Shown piece after piece: positions 53,086-62,073 of a DNA stretch of 64,000 nucleotides. Both the position numbers and the translations under genes were made by a program. The stretch is from CAIQPV01 sp963719855. GTDB taxonomy: Bacteria; Pseudomonadota; Gammaproteobacteria; Burkholderiales; Gallionellaceae. The number at the start of each line of letters is the position of its first letter. Within the stretch, counting starts at the first letter, position 1. The DNA lies in contig CAVRDK010000004.1 of the NCBI GenBank assembly GCA_963719855.1, positions 992,001-1,056,000 of the forward strand, written 5' to 3'. The notes under the pieces are model-generated. The model did not search any database. It was given only the letters and a program-made list of their open reading frames with translations, and was not told the DNA's origin.

Positions 53086-53160
53086 ATGAAAGGTACGGGC
53101 GTGTACCCGAGGCCTTGCACTCGCCCAAACTATACCTCTTCCCCATACGAATTCATATAG
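53086..53160 (+). CDS. Possible 24-aa peptide
   Basis: Short frame MKGTGVYPRPCTRPNYTSSP then YEFI, with a strong AGGAGGAGAG ribosome site directly before the ATG. It lies between argH and grxD, antisense to the grxD 3' untranslated region. Too short to judge by composition; only the ribosome site supports it. Confidence 0.35.
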   Translation: MKGTGVYPRPCTRPNYTSSPYEFI

Positions 53161-53191
53161 ACCGAACGGCCTAGATAACTTTCTGTTTTGC

Positions 53192-53506
53192 CTATGCCTT
53201 TTTCCCGGCCAGTACTTGTAGCTCGCCGCTTTGATACATCTCTGTCATGATGTCCGAGCCGCCGATAAATTCGCCATTGATGTAAAGCTGTGGGATGGTC
53301 GGCCAGTTGGCGTAGTCCTTGATGCCTTGGCGGATATCGGGATTAGCCAGCACATCCACACTGAGAAAATCCTTTACCCCCACAGCATGGAGGATGCGCA
53401 CCGCATTGGCGGAAAAACCGCACTGCGGGAATTGTGCCGTACCTTTCATGTACAGCACCACAGGGTTGCTCGTTACTTGTTGCTTGATGAGTTCTTGCAC
53501 GTCCAT
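53192..53506 (-). CDS. grxD: Monothiol glutaredoxin GrxD
   Basis: 104-residue class II glutaredoxin. The active site CGFS lies in FPQCGFSANAV (about 27-37), with the glutathione-binding WPTIPQLYINGEFIGGSDI downstream. It carries and inserts iron-sulfur clusters. Probably its own unit, ended by the terminator at 53042-53070. Confidence 0.96.
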   Translation of the reverse strand: MDVQELIKQQVTSNPVVLYMKGTAQFPQCGFSANAVRILHAVGVKDFLSVDVLANPDIRQGIKDYANWPTIPQLYINGEFIGGSDIMTEMYQSGELQVLAGKKA

Positions 53507-53594
53507 TGTGTTACCTTTATTTTCCTGAGTGATTAAGTCGGGTATTTTAGCGGTGCGTGCCCTGTCAGGTCAAGGGGCGTGCCAGCATTTCTGG

Positions 53595-54506
53595 TCAAGA
53601 CTGAGGTTCCGAATCAAAGTGCGTGCGTCCGCCGCTCACCCGCTCTATCCCCGCCAGGTCACACGCCGAAAACATTGCACTGAAACCTGCCTGCTGCATA
53701 AGCTCACGCACTTGCGCGGCCTGGTTATAACCGTGTTCAAGCAGCAACCAGCCGTCGGGCTGAAGGTAAACTGACGCCTTGTCCACGATACGGCGGATAT
53801 CATCAAGGCCGTCGTCGCCGGAAGCCAGTGCTGAGGGCGGCTCAAAGTACAAATCGCCTTGCTGTAAATGCGGATCGCCCGCCGCGACGTAAGGCGGGTT
53901 GGACACGATGAGATCAAAGCGTTGCGCGCCAAGCGCGTTGTACCAATCGCTTTGCACGAAAGCTGTATTGCGAACACCCAGTTGTTGTGCGTTCTCGCTT
54001 GCCACCGCCAGCGCTTCCGTTGAAGCATCTACCGCCATGACCTCGATATCGGGCCGGGCGTGGGCAATGGACAAAGCAATTGCTCCGCTGCCCGTGCCCA
54101 AGTCCAGTACGCGGCACGACTGTTGCGATGAAATACGCTGCAACACCAGTTCGACCAGCAATTCAGTTTCCGGGCGGGGGATGAGGGTGGCGGGCGTGAC
54201 CTTGAACATCAGCCCGAAGAATTCGCGCTCGCCCAGCAGGTAGGCAATCGGCTCGCCACGCAGGCGGCGCTGCAACAACGCTTCATAACGAGTCTGTTCG
54301 GAATCATTCAGGCAGCGTTCGGGGTTTGCCAGCAGATAAGTGCGGGAGACATTCAGCACCTGCCGCAACAGGGCTTGCACCTCGATACGTGCGGTGCTGA
54401 AATCCAGCAACAGCGCTTCCGTCAGGCGCGTGGCATCTTGCTTGAGGGCATTCTGAATGTTGCGCGAAAATAAAACGGGGGACAAATCACTATTATTGAC
54501 AACCAT
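53595..54506 (-). CDS. prmC: Release factor glutamine methyltransferase PrmC
   Basis: 303-residue enzyme that methylates the GGQ glutamine of release factors. Motifs: AdoMet-binding VLDLGTGSGAIALSIA, and VSNPPYV which contacts the substrate Gln. The N-terminal helical domain opens MVVNNSDLSPVLF; internal starts would be about 20 residues shorter and cannot be excluded. prfA, its usual neighbour, is not adjacent. Confidence 0.93.
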   Translation of the reverse strand: MVVNNSDLSPVLFSRNIQNALKQDATRLTEALLLDFSTARIEVQALLRQVLNVSRTYLLANPERCLNDSEQTRYEALLQRRLRGEPIAYLLGEREFFGLMFKVTPATLIPRPETELLVELVLQRISSQQSCRVLDLGTGSGAIALSIAHARPDIEVMAVDASTEALAVASENAQQLGVRNTAFVQSDWYNALGAQRFDLIVSNPPYVAAGDPHLQQGDLYFEPPSALASGDDGLDDIRRIVDKASVYLQPDGWLLLEHGYNQAAQVRELMQQAGFSAMFSACDLAGIERVSGGRTHFDSEPQS

Positions 54507-54660
54507 TTCCTATCCTCACCCATTATTGCGGCTGTCAAACTATGATGATTTCAGCATGAATGGCGTTCATGATTCTGCCCTGAAAAAGAGTATGAACGGT
54601 TGCGTTGTGCTGGCCAATTTTCTGTTGATAGCATAGGGAAGAAGCACCATCGTGCGCCAA

Positions 54661-55797
54661 TCAAGTTATCTTCAAATGATCAATTCCAGACATTACATTG
54701 GTGTCCTTGGAGTGCTGGCTATTCAGTTTGATGTTCAGACGCAGGTCGTTGAGCGAGTCGGCGTTTTTCAGCGCTTCTTCATAACTGATGGCGTCTGATT
54801 CGTACAGGTCGAACAGCGCTTGGTCGAAAGTTTGCATGCCGATCTCGCGCGATTTGGCCATCACGCCTTTTATTTCGTTGACCTCGCCTTTGAAGATGAG
54901 GTCGGCGATCAAAGGCGAGTTGAGCAGGATTTCGATTGCTGCCACGCGTCCTGCTCCGCCCTTTTTCGGGATCAGGCGTTGCGAGACGAGCGCCTTGACG
55001 TTGAGCGAGAGATCCATCAGCAATTGTGCGCGGCGCTCTTCCGGGAAAAAGTTGATGATGCGGTCTAGCGCCTGGTTGGCGCTGTTGGCGTGCAGGGTGG
55101 CCAGACACAGGTGGCCGGTTTCGGCGAAGGCCACGGCATGTTCCATGGTTTCCTTGTCGCGGATTTCGCCGATGAGGATCACGTCCGGTGCCTGGCGCAA
55201 TGTGTTTTTCAGCGCGGCGTGCCAAGAGTCGGTATCGACCCCGACTTCGCGGTGGGTGATGATGCAATTGATGTGGTCATGCACATATTCCACCGGATCT
55301 TCAATGGTGATGATGTGGCCGTAGCTGTTTTTATTGCGGTAGCCAATCATGGCGGCCAGCGTGGTGGATTTGCCGGAACCGGTGCCGCCGACCAGAATGA
55401 CCAGTCCGCGTTTGGTCATTACCACGTCCTTCAGCACTGGCGGTAATCCCATCGCGTCGAAATCGGGGATTGTGGTGGTGATGGTGCGTAACACCATGCC
55501 GACGCGTTGTTGTTGCATGAAAATATTGACGCGAAAGCGCCCGATGCCGGGTGGGCTGATGGCAAAATTACATTCGTGGGTGGCCTCGAATTCGGCAGCC
55601 TGGCGGTCGTTCATGATGCTGCGCGCGAGTTCTTGCGTATGCTGGGCGGTTAACGCCTGCGGCGACATCGGCGTCATTTTCCCATCCATCTTGAATGCAG
55701 GCGGGAAACCGGAGGTAATAAACAGGTCGGATGCTTTTTTGCTCAGCATGCCGCGCAGTAAATTGTGAATCAGCTCGGTGGCCTGTTCTCTTTCCAT
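54661..55797 (-). CDS. pilU: Type IV pilus retraction ATPase PilU
   Basis: 378-residue hexameric ATPase, PilT-dependent accessory retraction motor. Walker A VGGTGSGKSTTLAAM, Asp box TIEDPVEYVHD, Walker B ILIGEIRDKETMEHA, His box HLCLATLHANS. The C-terminus is longer than PilT and ends in a PilU-type tail. It follows pilT by 15 bp. Confidence 0.94.
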   Translation of the reverse strand: MEREQATELIHNLLRGMLSKKASDLFITSGFPPAFKMDGKMTPMSPQALTAQHTQELARSIMNDRQAAEFEATHECNFAISPPGIGRFRVNIFMQQQRVGMVLRTITTTIPDFDAMGLPPVLKDVVMTKRGLVILVGGTGSGKSTTLAAMIGYRNKNSYGHIITIEDPVEYVHDHINCIITHREVGVDTDSWHAALKNTLRQAPDVILIGEIRDKETMEHAVAFAETGHLCLATLHANSANQALDRIINFFPEERRAQLLMDLSLNVKALVSQRLIPKKGGAGRVAAIEILLNSPLIADLIFKGEVNEIKGVMAKSREIGMQTFDQALFDLYESDAISYEEALKNADSLNDLRLNIKLNSQHSKDTNVMSGIDHLKIT

Positions 55798-55812
55798 GGT
55801 GAACTCCTCAGA

Positions 55813-56856
55813 TTAGCCTGGGAACAAATCTTTGTTCATTGCCTTGCCGCGCGCTTCCGCAGCAGTCACAACGTTGCTCTTGACCAAGCTTAGCAGACAT
55901 TGATCCAGCGTCTGCATCCCGATACTTCCGCCGGTCTGGATAGCGGAATACATCTGCGGCACCTTGGCTTCGCGGATCAGGTTGCGGATGGCCGGGGTGC
56001 AGATCATGATTTCATGTGCCGCCGCGCGGCCCGATCCATCTTTGGTCTTGAGCAGGGTTTGCGAAATTACTGCGCGCAGCGATTCTGACAGCATGGCTCG
56101 CACCATTTCCTTTTCGTCGGCGGGGAACACATCAATGATACGATCTATGGTTTTGGCTGCCGAGCTGGTGTGCAGCGTGCCGAACACCAGGTGGCCTGTT
56201 TCGGCGGCGGACATCGCCAGGCGTATGGTTTCCAGATCGCGCATTTCGCCCACGAGAATCACGTCCGGGTCTTCACGCAGGGCGCTGCGCAAGGCGTTCT
56301 GGAATGACAAAGTGTGCGGGCCGACTTCGCGCTGGTTGATCAGGCATTTCTTGCTTTCATGCACGAATTCGATCGGGTCTTCCACGGTCAGGATGTGGCC
56401 CATTTCATTTTCGTTGCGGTGGTTCACCATCGCCGCCAGGGTAGTGGATTTACCGGAACCTGTAGGGCCGGTAACCAGCACCATGCCGCGCGGAAAATCG
56501 GAGATGGACTCGAAAATTTTTGGGCACTTCAGATCTTCCAGCGACAGAATCTTGGAAGGAATGGTGCGCATAACCGCGCCTGCTCCCCGGTTATGCACGA
56601 AAGCGTTCACGCGAAAACGTGCCAGTCCGGGAACCTCGAAAGAGAAATCGATTTCCTTGTTCTCTTCGTAGAACTTGCGCTGCCCGTCGTTCATGATGTC
56701 ATACACTAAAGCATGCACTTCCTTGTGCTCCATCGGCGGCAGGTTGATCCTGCGGATGTCGCCGTGCACGCGGATCATTGGAGGGAGGCCCGCAGAGAGA
56801 TGCAGGTCGGAAGCTTTGTTTTTGACGCCAAAGGCAAGCAGTTCGGTAATATCCAT
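55813..56856 (-). CDS. pilT: Type IV pilus retraction ATPase PilT
   Basis: 347-residue retraction motor for twitching motility. Walker A VTGPTGSGKSTTLAAM, Asp box TVEDPIEFVHE, Walker B ILVGEMRDLETIRLA, His box HLVFGTLHTSS, and the PilT-typical AIRNLIREAKVPQMYS region near the C-terminus. Divergent from yggS. Confidence 0.96.
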   Translation of the reverse strand: MDITELLAFGVKNKASDLHLSAGLPPMIRVHGDIRRINLPPMEHKEVHALVYDIMNDGQRKFYEENKEIDFSFEVPGLARFRVNAFVHNRGAGAVMRTIPSKILSLEDLKCPKIFESISDFPRGMVLVTGPTGSGKSTTLAAMVNHRNENEMGHILTVEDPIEFVHESKKCLINQREVGPHTLSFQNALRSALREDPDVILVGEMRDLETIRLAMSAAETGHLVFGTLHTSSAAKTIDRIIDVFPADEKEMVRAMLSESLRAVISQTLLKTKDGSGRAAAHEIMICTPAIRNLIREAKVPQMYSAIQTGGSIGMQTLDQCLLSLVKSNVVTAAEARGKAMNKDLFPG

Positions 56857-56925
56857 TATAATCCTCGCTGATTCGCTGATCGCACAATAACGCGATCACA
56901 GGGCATGACCAACAACGTTTAGATT

Positions 56926-57621
56926 ATGACCGCAATTACTTCAAACTTGCAAGCCGTTAACCGCGCCATTGCCAAAGCAGCACATATAGCACAACGGCGT
57001 ACAGAAAATATTACACTGTTGGCGGTAAGCAAGACCTTTCCTGCTGCTGCGGTGCGTGTAGCATATGAGGCCGGGCAACGCGCTTTTGGCGAGAGTTATG
57101 TGCAGGAATCGCTGGATAAAATCGTAGCGCTGCGCGATTTGCCTTTGGAGTGGCACTTTATTGGCCCGATCCAGAGCAACAAGACGCGCGCCATTGCGGA
57201 AAATTTCGCTTGGGTACACAGTGTGGACAGGCTGAAGATCGCCGAACGCTTGTCCGCGCAACGTCCGCAAAACCTGCCGCCGCTGAATGTGTGCATACAG
57301 GTGAACGTGAGCGAAGAGGATAGCAAGAGCGGCGTTTCTCCCGGCGAGGTGCTGGAACTGGCGCAGGCCGTGGCGCAGTTGCCGCAGATCAAGCTGCGCG
57401 GGCTGATGGCGATCCCTGCGCCGACGGAGGGAATGGAGGCGCAGCGCCTTCCGTTCGCCCAGTTGCGTGAACTGATGCAGCAGCTTAACGCGCAGGGACT
57501 GGAACTGGATACTTTATCAATGGGTATGTCGCACGACCTTGAAGCTGCGGTGCTGGAAGGCGCGACCATCGTGCGCGTCGGCTCGGCGATTTTCGGGCAG
57601 AGGGATTATGGAGAAAAATAA
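56926..57621 (+). CDS. YggS family PLP homeostasis protein
   Basis: 231-residue alanine-racemase-fold protein that binds pyridoxal phosphate (Lys in LLAVSKTF) and balances vitamin B6 and amino-acid pools. Blocks FGESYVQESLDK, WHFIGPIQSNK and SMGMSHDLEAAV are all present. It stops directly before the proC ATG, forming a yggS-proC-yggT-yggU operon. Confidence 0.95.
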   Translation: MTAITSNLQAVNRAIAKAAHIAQRRTENITLLAVSKTFPAAAVRVAYEAGQRAFGESYVQESLDKIVALRDLPLEWHFIGPIQSNKTRAIAENFAWVHSVDRLKIAERLSAQRPQNLPPLNVCIQVNVSEEDSKSGVSPGEVLELAQAVAQLPQIKLRGLMAIPAPTEGMEAQRLPFAQLRELMQQLNAQGLELDTLSMGMSHDLEAAVLEGATIVRVGSAIFGQRDYGEK

Positions 57622-58434
57622 ATGAATATCTGTTTTATCGGCGGTGGCAACATGGCGACTGCGCTCATTGGCGGTTTGCTCAAGCGCGACTTCACGGCGA
57701 CGCAACTGCGTGTGGTGGAGATCAGCGCCGACAATTGCGCATGGTTGCAACAGGAATTTGGTATACAGGCTACGGAATATCTGGCGGACGGCGTGGCGGG
57801 CAGCGGGGTTATCGTACTCGCGGTGAAGCCGCAGCAGTTGCGCAAAGTCGCGGCGCAGCTTGCGCCATTGTTGTCCGGGCAATTGCTGGTCTCCATAGCG
57901 GCGGGCATTCGCGCCGCCGATCTGGCGCGCTGGCTGGGTACGCAGAACGTGGTGCGCACCATGCCGAATACTCCGGCATTAATTCAAAGCGGCATGACGG
58001 GTTTATATGCCTTGCCTGCGGTCAGCAAAGCGCAACGCAAACAAGCACAAAGTATTTTGGCGGCAGTAGGAGAAACTTTATGGGTGCAAGACGAAGTCAT
58101 GCTGGATGCAGTCACGGGAATTTCTGGCAGTGGCCCAGCCTATATATTCTATTTTATCGAGGCCATGCAGCAGGCTGCGCGTGAGTTGGGCTTCAACGAT
58201 GAAGATGCGCGCCGCCTGTCCATAGGCACTTTCCTCGGCGCGGCAAAACTGGCCGATGCCAGCGAAGACGACGTGAGCGTGCTGCGCGCCCGCGTCACTT
58301 CCAAAAACGGCACCACCGAGCGCGCACTGCTCAGCATGGAAGCGAATAACGTGAAGCAGCACATCATTACGGCAGCCAAGGCCGCTGCCGCGCGCGCCAA
58401 GGAAATGGGCGACGAATTGGGCGGTGCGAATTAA
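57622..58434 (+). CDS. proC: Pyrroline-5-carboxylate reductase
   Basis: 270-residue NAD(P)H enzyme, last step of proline synthesis. Rossmann motif FIGGGNMATALIGG at the N-terminus, VLAVKPQQLRKVA, and the C-terminal signature GSGPAYIFYFIEAMQQAARE. Starts directly after the yggS stop. Confidence 0.96.
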   Translation: MNICFIGGGNMATALIGGLLKRDFTATQLRVVEISADNCAWLQQEFGIQATEYLADGVAGSGVIVLAVKPQQLRKVAAQLAPLLSGQLLVSIAAGIRAADLARWLGTQNVVRTMPNTPALIQSGMTGLYALPAVSKAQRKQAQSILAAVGETLWVQDEVMLDAVTGISGSGPAYIFYFIEAMQQAARELGFNDEDARRLSIGTFLGAAKLADASEDDVSVLRARVTSKNGTTERALLSMEANNVKQHIITAAKAAAARAKEMGDELGGAN

Positions 58435-58435
58435 C

Positions 58436-59002
58436 ATGCTGAACGAAGCCATGTTGTTCCTGCTCGACGCTCTATTGCAGCCATTCGCCGCCCTGCTGCT
58501 GTTGCGCTTCCATCTGCAATGGCTACGCGCTCCGCTCCGCAACCCTCTGGGCGAATTCATTATGACGCTTACCAACTTTCTGGTGTTGCGTGCGCGCCGT
58601 TTTATTCCCTCCGCATGGGGCTTCGATGCCGCCTCTTTGCTGCTGGCATTTGTGGTGGAGGCGATTTACCTTACTGCCATGTTGTGGGCGCAAGGCTTTC
58701 TTTTTGTCGGATTTCCCTTGCTTGGCCTGCTCGTTTGGACAGCGGTCAAGCTGCTCAAACTCAGTGTGTACCTGCTGATGGGTGCGCTGTTCGCTCAGGC
58801 GATTTTGTCGTGGGTTAACCCGCGCTCGCCGATAGAGGGGTTGCTGAACGTCGTAACCTATCCCTTTCTCTCCCCGCTGCGGCGGCGCATCCCGCCGTTG
58901 GGTAACATTGATCTCACCGTGCTGGTGCTGATAATCGTGTGCCAGCTCATCCTCATCGTGCCAATGGGCTGGCTGGAAAGCATGGCCGTGAGACTGCTCT
59001 GA
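58436..59002 (+). CDS. YggT family membrane protein
   Basis: 188-residue integral membrane protein with two YggT repeats, each of two hydrophobic segments and an arginine-rich loop (FLVLRARRFIPSAWGFD; NPRSPIEGLLNVVTYPFLSP, then LRRRIPP). Implicated in osmotic shock response or division-site assembly in other bacteria. The start at 58436 lies one base after proC; a longer frame overlaps proC. Confidence 0.92.
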   Translation: MLNEAMLFLLDALLQPFAALLLLRFHLQWLRAPLRNPLGEFIMTLTNFLVLRARRFIPSAWGFDAASLLLAFVVEAIYLTAMLWAQGFLFVGFPLLGLLVWTAVKLLKLSVYLLMGALFAQAILSWVNPRSPIEGLLNVVTYPFLSPLRRRIPPLGNIDLTVLVLIIVCQLILIVPMGWLESMAVRLL

Positions 59003-59003
59003 T

Positions 59004-59297
59004 ATGGTTGCATGGTATCGCCGCGAGGGAGACAGTATTACGCTGACGTTGCATATCCAGCCCGGTGCCAAGCGCAGCGAAGTGGCAGGCCTGCACGGCG
59101 ACGCGCTGAAAATTCGCCTCGCTGCCCCTCCCATCGAAGGACGCGCCAACGAAGCGCTACAGCGTTTTATCGCGGACAGCTTCGATGTGCCGTTACGTCA
59201 GGTTGAACTGTTGCGCGGTGCACAATCGCGCAACAAGATGGTGAAGGTGAAGGAAAGCAAGGTCGAGCCAGAGAGTTTGCTACCAAACCCAGATTAA
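59004..59297 (+). CDS. DUF167 / YggU family protein
   Basis: 97-residue DUF167 protein (LTLHIQPGAKRSEVAGLHGD, IRLAAPPIEGRANEALQRFI, LLRGAQSRNKMVKV). Function unknown; the family regularly follows yggT. One base separates it from the yggT stop. Confidence 0.93.
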   Translation: MVAWYRREGDSITLTLHIQPGAKRSEVAGLHGDALKIRLAAPPIEGRANEALQRFIADSFDVPLRQVELLRGAQSRNKMVKVKESKVEPESLLPNPD

Positions 59298-59310
59298 AGG
59301 GCAAACAAAC

Positions 59311-60765
59311 TTACATCAGGATGACGTCGTACTGCTCTTGGTTGTACAGCGTTTCTACCTGCAACGACACCGGTTTGCCGATGAAGTCGGAAGTTTGCGC
59401 AAGACTTTGCGATTCCTCGTCGAGGAACAAGTCGATGACCTGTTGCGAAGCGAGGATGCGATATTCACGCGCGCTGTATTGGCGCGCTTCGCGCACGATT
59501 TCGCGCAGGATTTCGTAGCACACGGTCTGCGCAGTTTTTACTTCGCCGCGCCCTTGGCAGGTGGGGCAGGATTCGCACAGCACATGCGCCAGGCTTTCGC
59601 GCGTGCGCTTGCGCGTCATTTCCACCAGACCCAACGCGGAGAAGCCGTTCACCGTGATGCGGGTGCGGTCGCGCTCCAGCGCCTTTTTGAATTCGTCCAG
59701 CACCGCGTTGCGGTGTTCCGCCGATTCCATGTCGATGAAGTCGCAAATGATAATTCCGCCGAGGTTGCGCAGGCGCAACTGGCGCGCGGTTACTTGCGCG
59801 GCTTCCAGGTTGGTCTTGAAAATGGTGTCGTCAAAATTGCGCCCGCCGACGAAGCCGCCGGTATTAACGTCCACCGTAGTAAGCGCCTCGGTCTGGTCGA
59901 TGATGAGGTAGCCGCCGGATTTCAGATCTACGCGGCGCGACAGCGCTCGCTCGATTTCCTCTTCCACACCGTGCAGGTCGAACAGCGGACGCGTTCCGGC
60001 ATAATGCTCCAGGCGCGATAGTGCGCCAGAGATGTAGTCCTGCGCGAAGGCGGCCATGCGCTGATGAGTTTCGCGCGAATCCACCAGGATGCGGCTGGTG
60101 TCCTCGTTGACGAAATCGCGCAGCACGCGCAGGCTGATGTCGAGTTCCTGATACAGCAGCGATGGCGCGGGAGAAATCAGCGCCCGTTCTTGCAGGTTGC
60201 GCCACAGCTTGTTGAGGTATTCCGTGTCGGCGAGCAATTCCTTGTCCGACGCGGTTTCCGCCATGGTGCGGATGATGTAGCCGCCGCTGTGATCGGGCGG
60301 CAGCAACTGTTGCAGCCGGGTGCGTAGCGCTTCGCGCTCGGCCTCGTTCTCGATGCGTTGTGACACGCCGATATGAGATTCCTGTGGCAGGTACACCACT
60401 AGACGGCCAGCTATGCTGATCTGTGTGGAAAGCCTTGCGCCCTTGCTGCCGATAGGCTCCTTGACGACCTGCACCAGCAGGCTCTGCCCCTCGGACAGCA
60501 CTTTTTCGATGGGTTTGGCGGCATCGCCGTTGTGGCGGTTTTCCCAAATGTCGGCGACATGCAGGAAAGCGGAACGCTCCATGCCGATGTCGATGAAGGC
60601 GGATTGCATGCCGGGCAACACACGCTTCACGCGCCCGACATACACATTGCTGACAATGCCGAGATGGCTGCCGCGCTCGATGTGCAACTCTTGCGCTACA
60701 CCTTGTTGCATCACCGCGACACGCGTCTCCTGCGGGGTGACGTTGATGAGGATTTCGTCGCTCAT
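59311..60765 (-). CDS. rng: Ribonuclease G
   Basis: 484-residue RNase E/G family endonuclease for 16S rRNA 5' maturation and mRNA decay. An N-terminal S1 domain (GIVSNVYVGRVKRVLPGMQS), catalytic metal residues in TTVDVNTGGFVG and CDFIDMES, and the Zn-link CESCPTCQGRGEV are present. There is no long C-terminal scaffold, which separates it from RNase E. Its ATG overlaps the maf stop by 4 bp. Confidence 0.95.
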   Translation of the reverse strand: MSDEILINVTPQETRVAVMQQGVAQELHIERGSHLGIVSNVYVGRVKRVLPGMQSAFIDIGMERSAFLHVADIWENRHNGDAAKPIEKVLSEGQSLLVQVVKEPIGSKGARLSTQISIAGRLVVYLPQESHIGVSQRIENEAEREALRTRLQQLLPPDHSGGYIIRTMAETASDKELLADTEYLNKLWRNLQERALISPAPSLLYQELDISLRVLRDFVNEDTSRILVDSRETHQRMAAFAQDYISGALSRLEHYAGTRPLFDLHGVEEEIERALSRRVDLKSGGYLIIDQTEALTTVDVNTGGFVGGRNFDDTIFKTNLEAAQVTARQLRLRNLGGIIICDFIDMESAEHRNAVLDEFKKALERDRTRITVNGFSALGLVEMTRKRTRESLAHVLCESCPTCQGRGEVKTAQTVCYEILREIVREARQYSAREYRILASQQVIDLFLDEESQSLAQTSDFIGKPVSLQVETLYNQEQYDVILM

Positions 60766-61382
60766 GGAACGGGGTGCCCGAAGCTGCGCAGGATTTCAAC
60801 GGTTTCGCACAGCGGCAGCCCCATCACGCCGGAATAACTGCCTTCGATACGCTGTATGAATGCTCCAGCCTGCCCCTGAATGCCATAAGCGCCGGCCTTG
60901 TCGTGAGGCTCGTTGGTAAGCACGTAACGGTGGATACGTTCCTCGCTTAGCGCAGCGAAAGTGACGGCAGTGGTGCTTAGCCGGGTTTCTATACGTTCCC
61001 CGAAAGCAATGGCTACCGCGCTTAACACTTGATGCTGCCGTCCGGAAAGCAAGCGCAGCATGGCAATGGCATCCTCACGGTCGCGCGGCTTGCCGAAAAT
61101 GCTGTTATCCAGCGTCACCGTAGTGTCGGCAGCCAATACCGGATAAGGCGGCAAGTTACGGAAGGCCAGCGCGTTCCAGCCGGCTGTGGCTTTGGCGCGA
61201 CTGATGCGTTGCACATAATCGACAGGGGTTTCGTTTTCTTGCGGCGATTCATCCACGTCTATTTTGCGGCGCGGATCATTGCGCAGCAGCAGCATGTCAA
61301 AATTGATCCCGACTTGCTTGAGTAATTCACGACGGCGGGGACTTTGCGAGGCGAGGTAGATGCGTGGTTGGATGATGCTCAT
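60762..61382 (-). CDS. maf: Maf family nucleotide pyrophosphatase
   Basis: 206-residue Maf protein (YLASQSPRRRELLKQVGINF near the N-terminus, VLAADTTVTLDNSIFGKP, AGAYGIQGQAGAFIQRIEGS). Family members hydrolyse dTTP, UTP or modified nucleotides and limit mutagenesis or septation. Between rlmH and rng, as is common in proteobacteria. Confidence 0.94.
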   Translation of the reverse strand: MSIIQPRIYLASQSPRRRELLKQVGINFDMLLLRNDPRRKIDVDESPQENETPVDYVQRISRAKATAGWNALAFRNLPPYPVLAADTTVTLDNSIFGKPRDREDAIAMLRLLSGRQHQVLSAVAIAFGERIETRLSTTAVTFAALSEERIHRYVLTNEPHDKAGAYGIQGQAGAFIQRIEGSYSGVMGLPLCETVEILRSFGHPVP

Positions 61383-61433
61383 AAAAATTCTTTATCCTTA
61401 TAAGTCCACTTGGCAGGGGTAATTTCTGCTGCC

Positions 61434-61904
61434 CTATTCGCGGTGATAGGGGTGGTTGTGCAACAGACTATGCGCTCGATACAACTGCTCCGCCAGCAGC
61501 ACTCGCACCATGCCGTGCGGCAACGTCATGGCGGACAACGCCAGCAGTTGCTGCGCGCCATTCTTTACCGACTCGTGCAAACCATCCGCGCCGCCGATGA
61601 TGAAAGCCACGTCGCGTCCCTCGCCCATCCATTGCTGCATCCTGTCCGCCAGTTGGCGCGTCGTCCATGCGGCTCCCCGTTCGTCCAGCGCGATGCGCAG
61701 ACAATTCTGCGGCAGGGCGGCGAGGATGCGCTGCGCTTCCGCTTCCATGATCTGCGGAATGCTCTTGCCCGTAGTGCGCGGCTCCGGCTTGATCTCCAGC
61801 AACTCGACCTTCGCCTCGCGCGGCATGCGTTTGGCGTATTCGTTAAAGCCTGCGGTAATCCAGTCCGGCATTTTGTGCCCAACCGTCACCAGCAATAGTT
61901 TCAT
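61434..61904 (-). CDS. rlmH: 23S rRNA pseudouridine-1915 N3-methyltransferase RlmH
   Basis: 156-residue SPOUT methyltransferase acting on the 70S ribosome. Typical blocks: MKLLLVTVGHKMPDWITAGF, ALDERGAAWTTRQLADRMQQ, FIIGGADGLHESV and LPHGMVRVLLAEQLYRAHSL then NHPYHRE. The ribosome site AGGGG comes from the end of the inverted-repeat element immediately upstream. Confidence 0.96.
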   Translation of the reverse strand: MKLLLVTVGHKMPDWITAGFNEYAKRMPREAKVELLEIKPEPRTTGKSIPQIMEAEAQRILAALPQNCLRIALDERGAAWTTRQLADRMQQWMGEGRDVAFIIGGADGLHESVKNGAQQLLALSAMTLPHGMVRVLLAEQLYRAHSLLHNHPYHRE

Positions 61905-61907
61905 TTA

Positions 61908-62047
61908 GGGTACCCCTAAAAATTCAATTTTCGTCGCCATACTGCGTTACTCACAAAAAATTACTTCTTACATATCAACATATGCTGCGGCGCAATTTTT
62001 TGCTCGCGCCTTGCCTGACTTAGAAACTTGAATTTTCAGAGGCGCCC
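61908..62047 (-). repeat. 140-bp inverted-repeat element (copy B) before rlmH
   Basis: Read on the minus strand it begins GGGCGCCTCTGAAAATTCAA and ends TTGAATTTTTAGGGGTACCC, with the interior core GCATATGTTGATATGTAAG. It aligns along its length with copy A at 31012-31152. It lies between rsfS and rlmH, in the same orientation to transcription as copy A, and the AGGGG of its right end is 8 bp before the rlmH ATG. Confidence 0.85.
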
Positions 62048-62073
62048 TTTAGCTTGCCCTGAAAAAGCTGGAA

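Noticed and set aside
55964..56671. 235-aa plus-strand frame
   Set aside because: Opposite pilT, which has all ATPase motifs.
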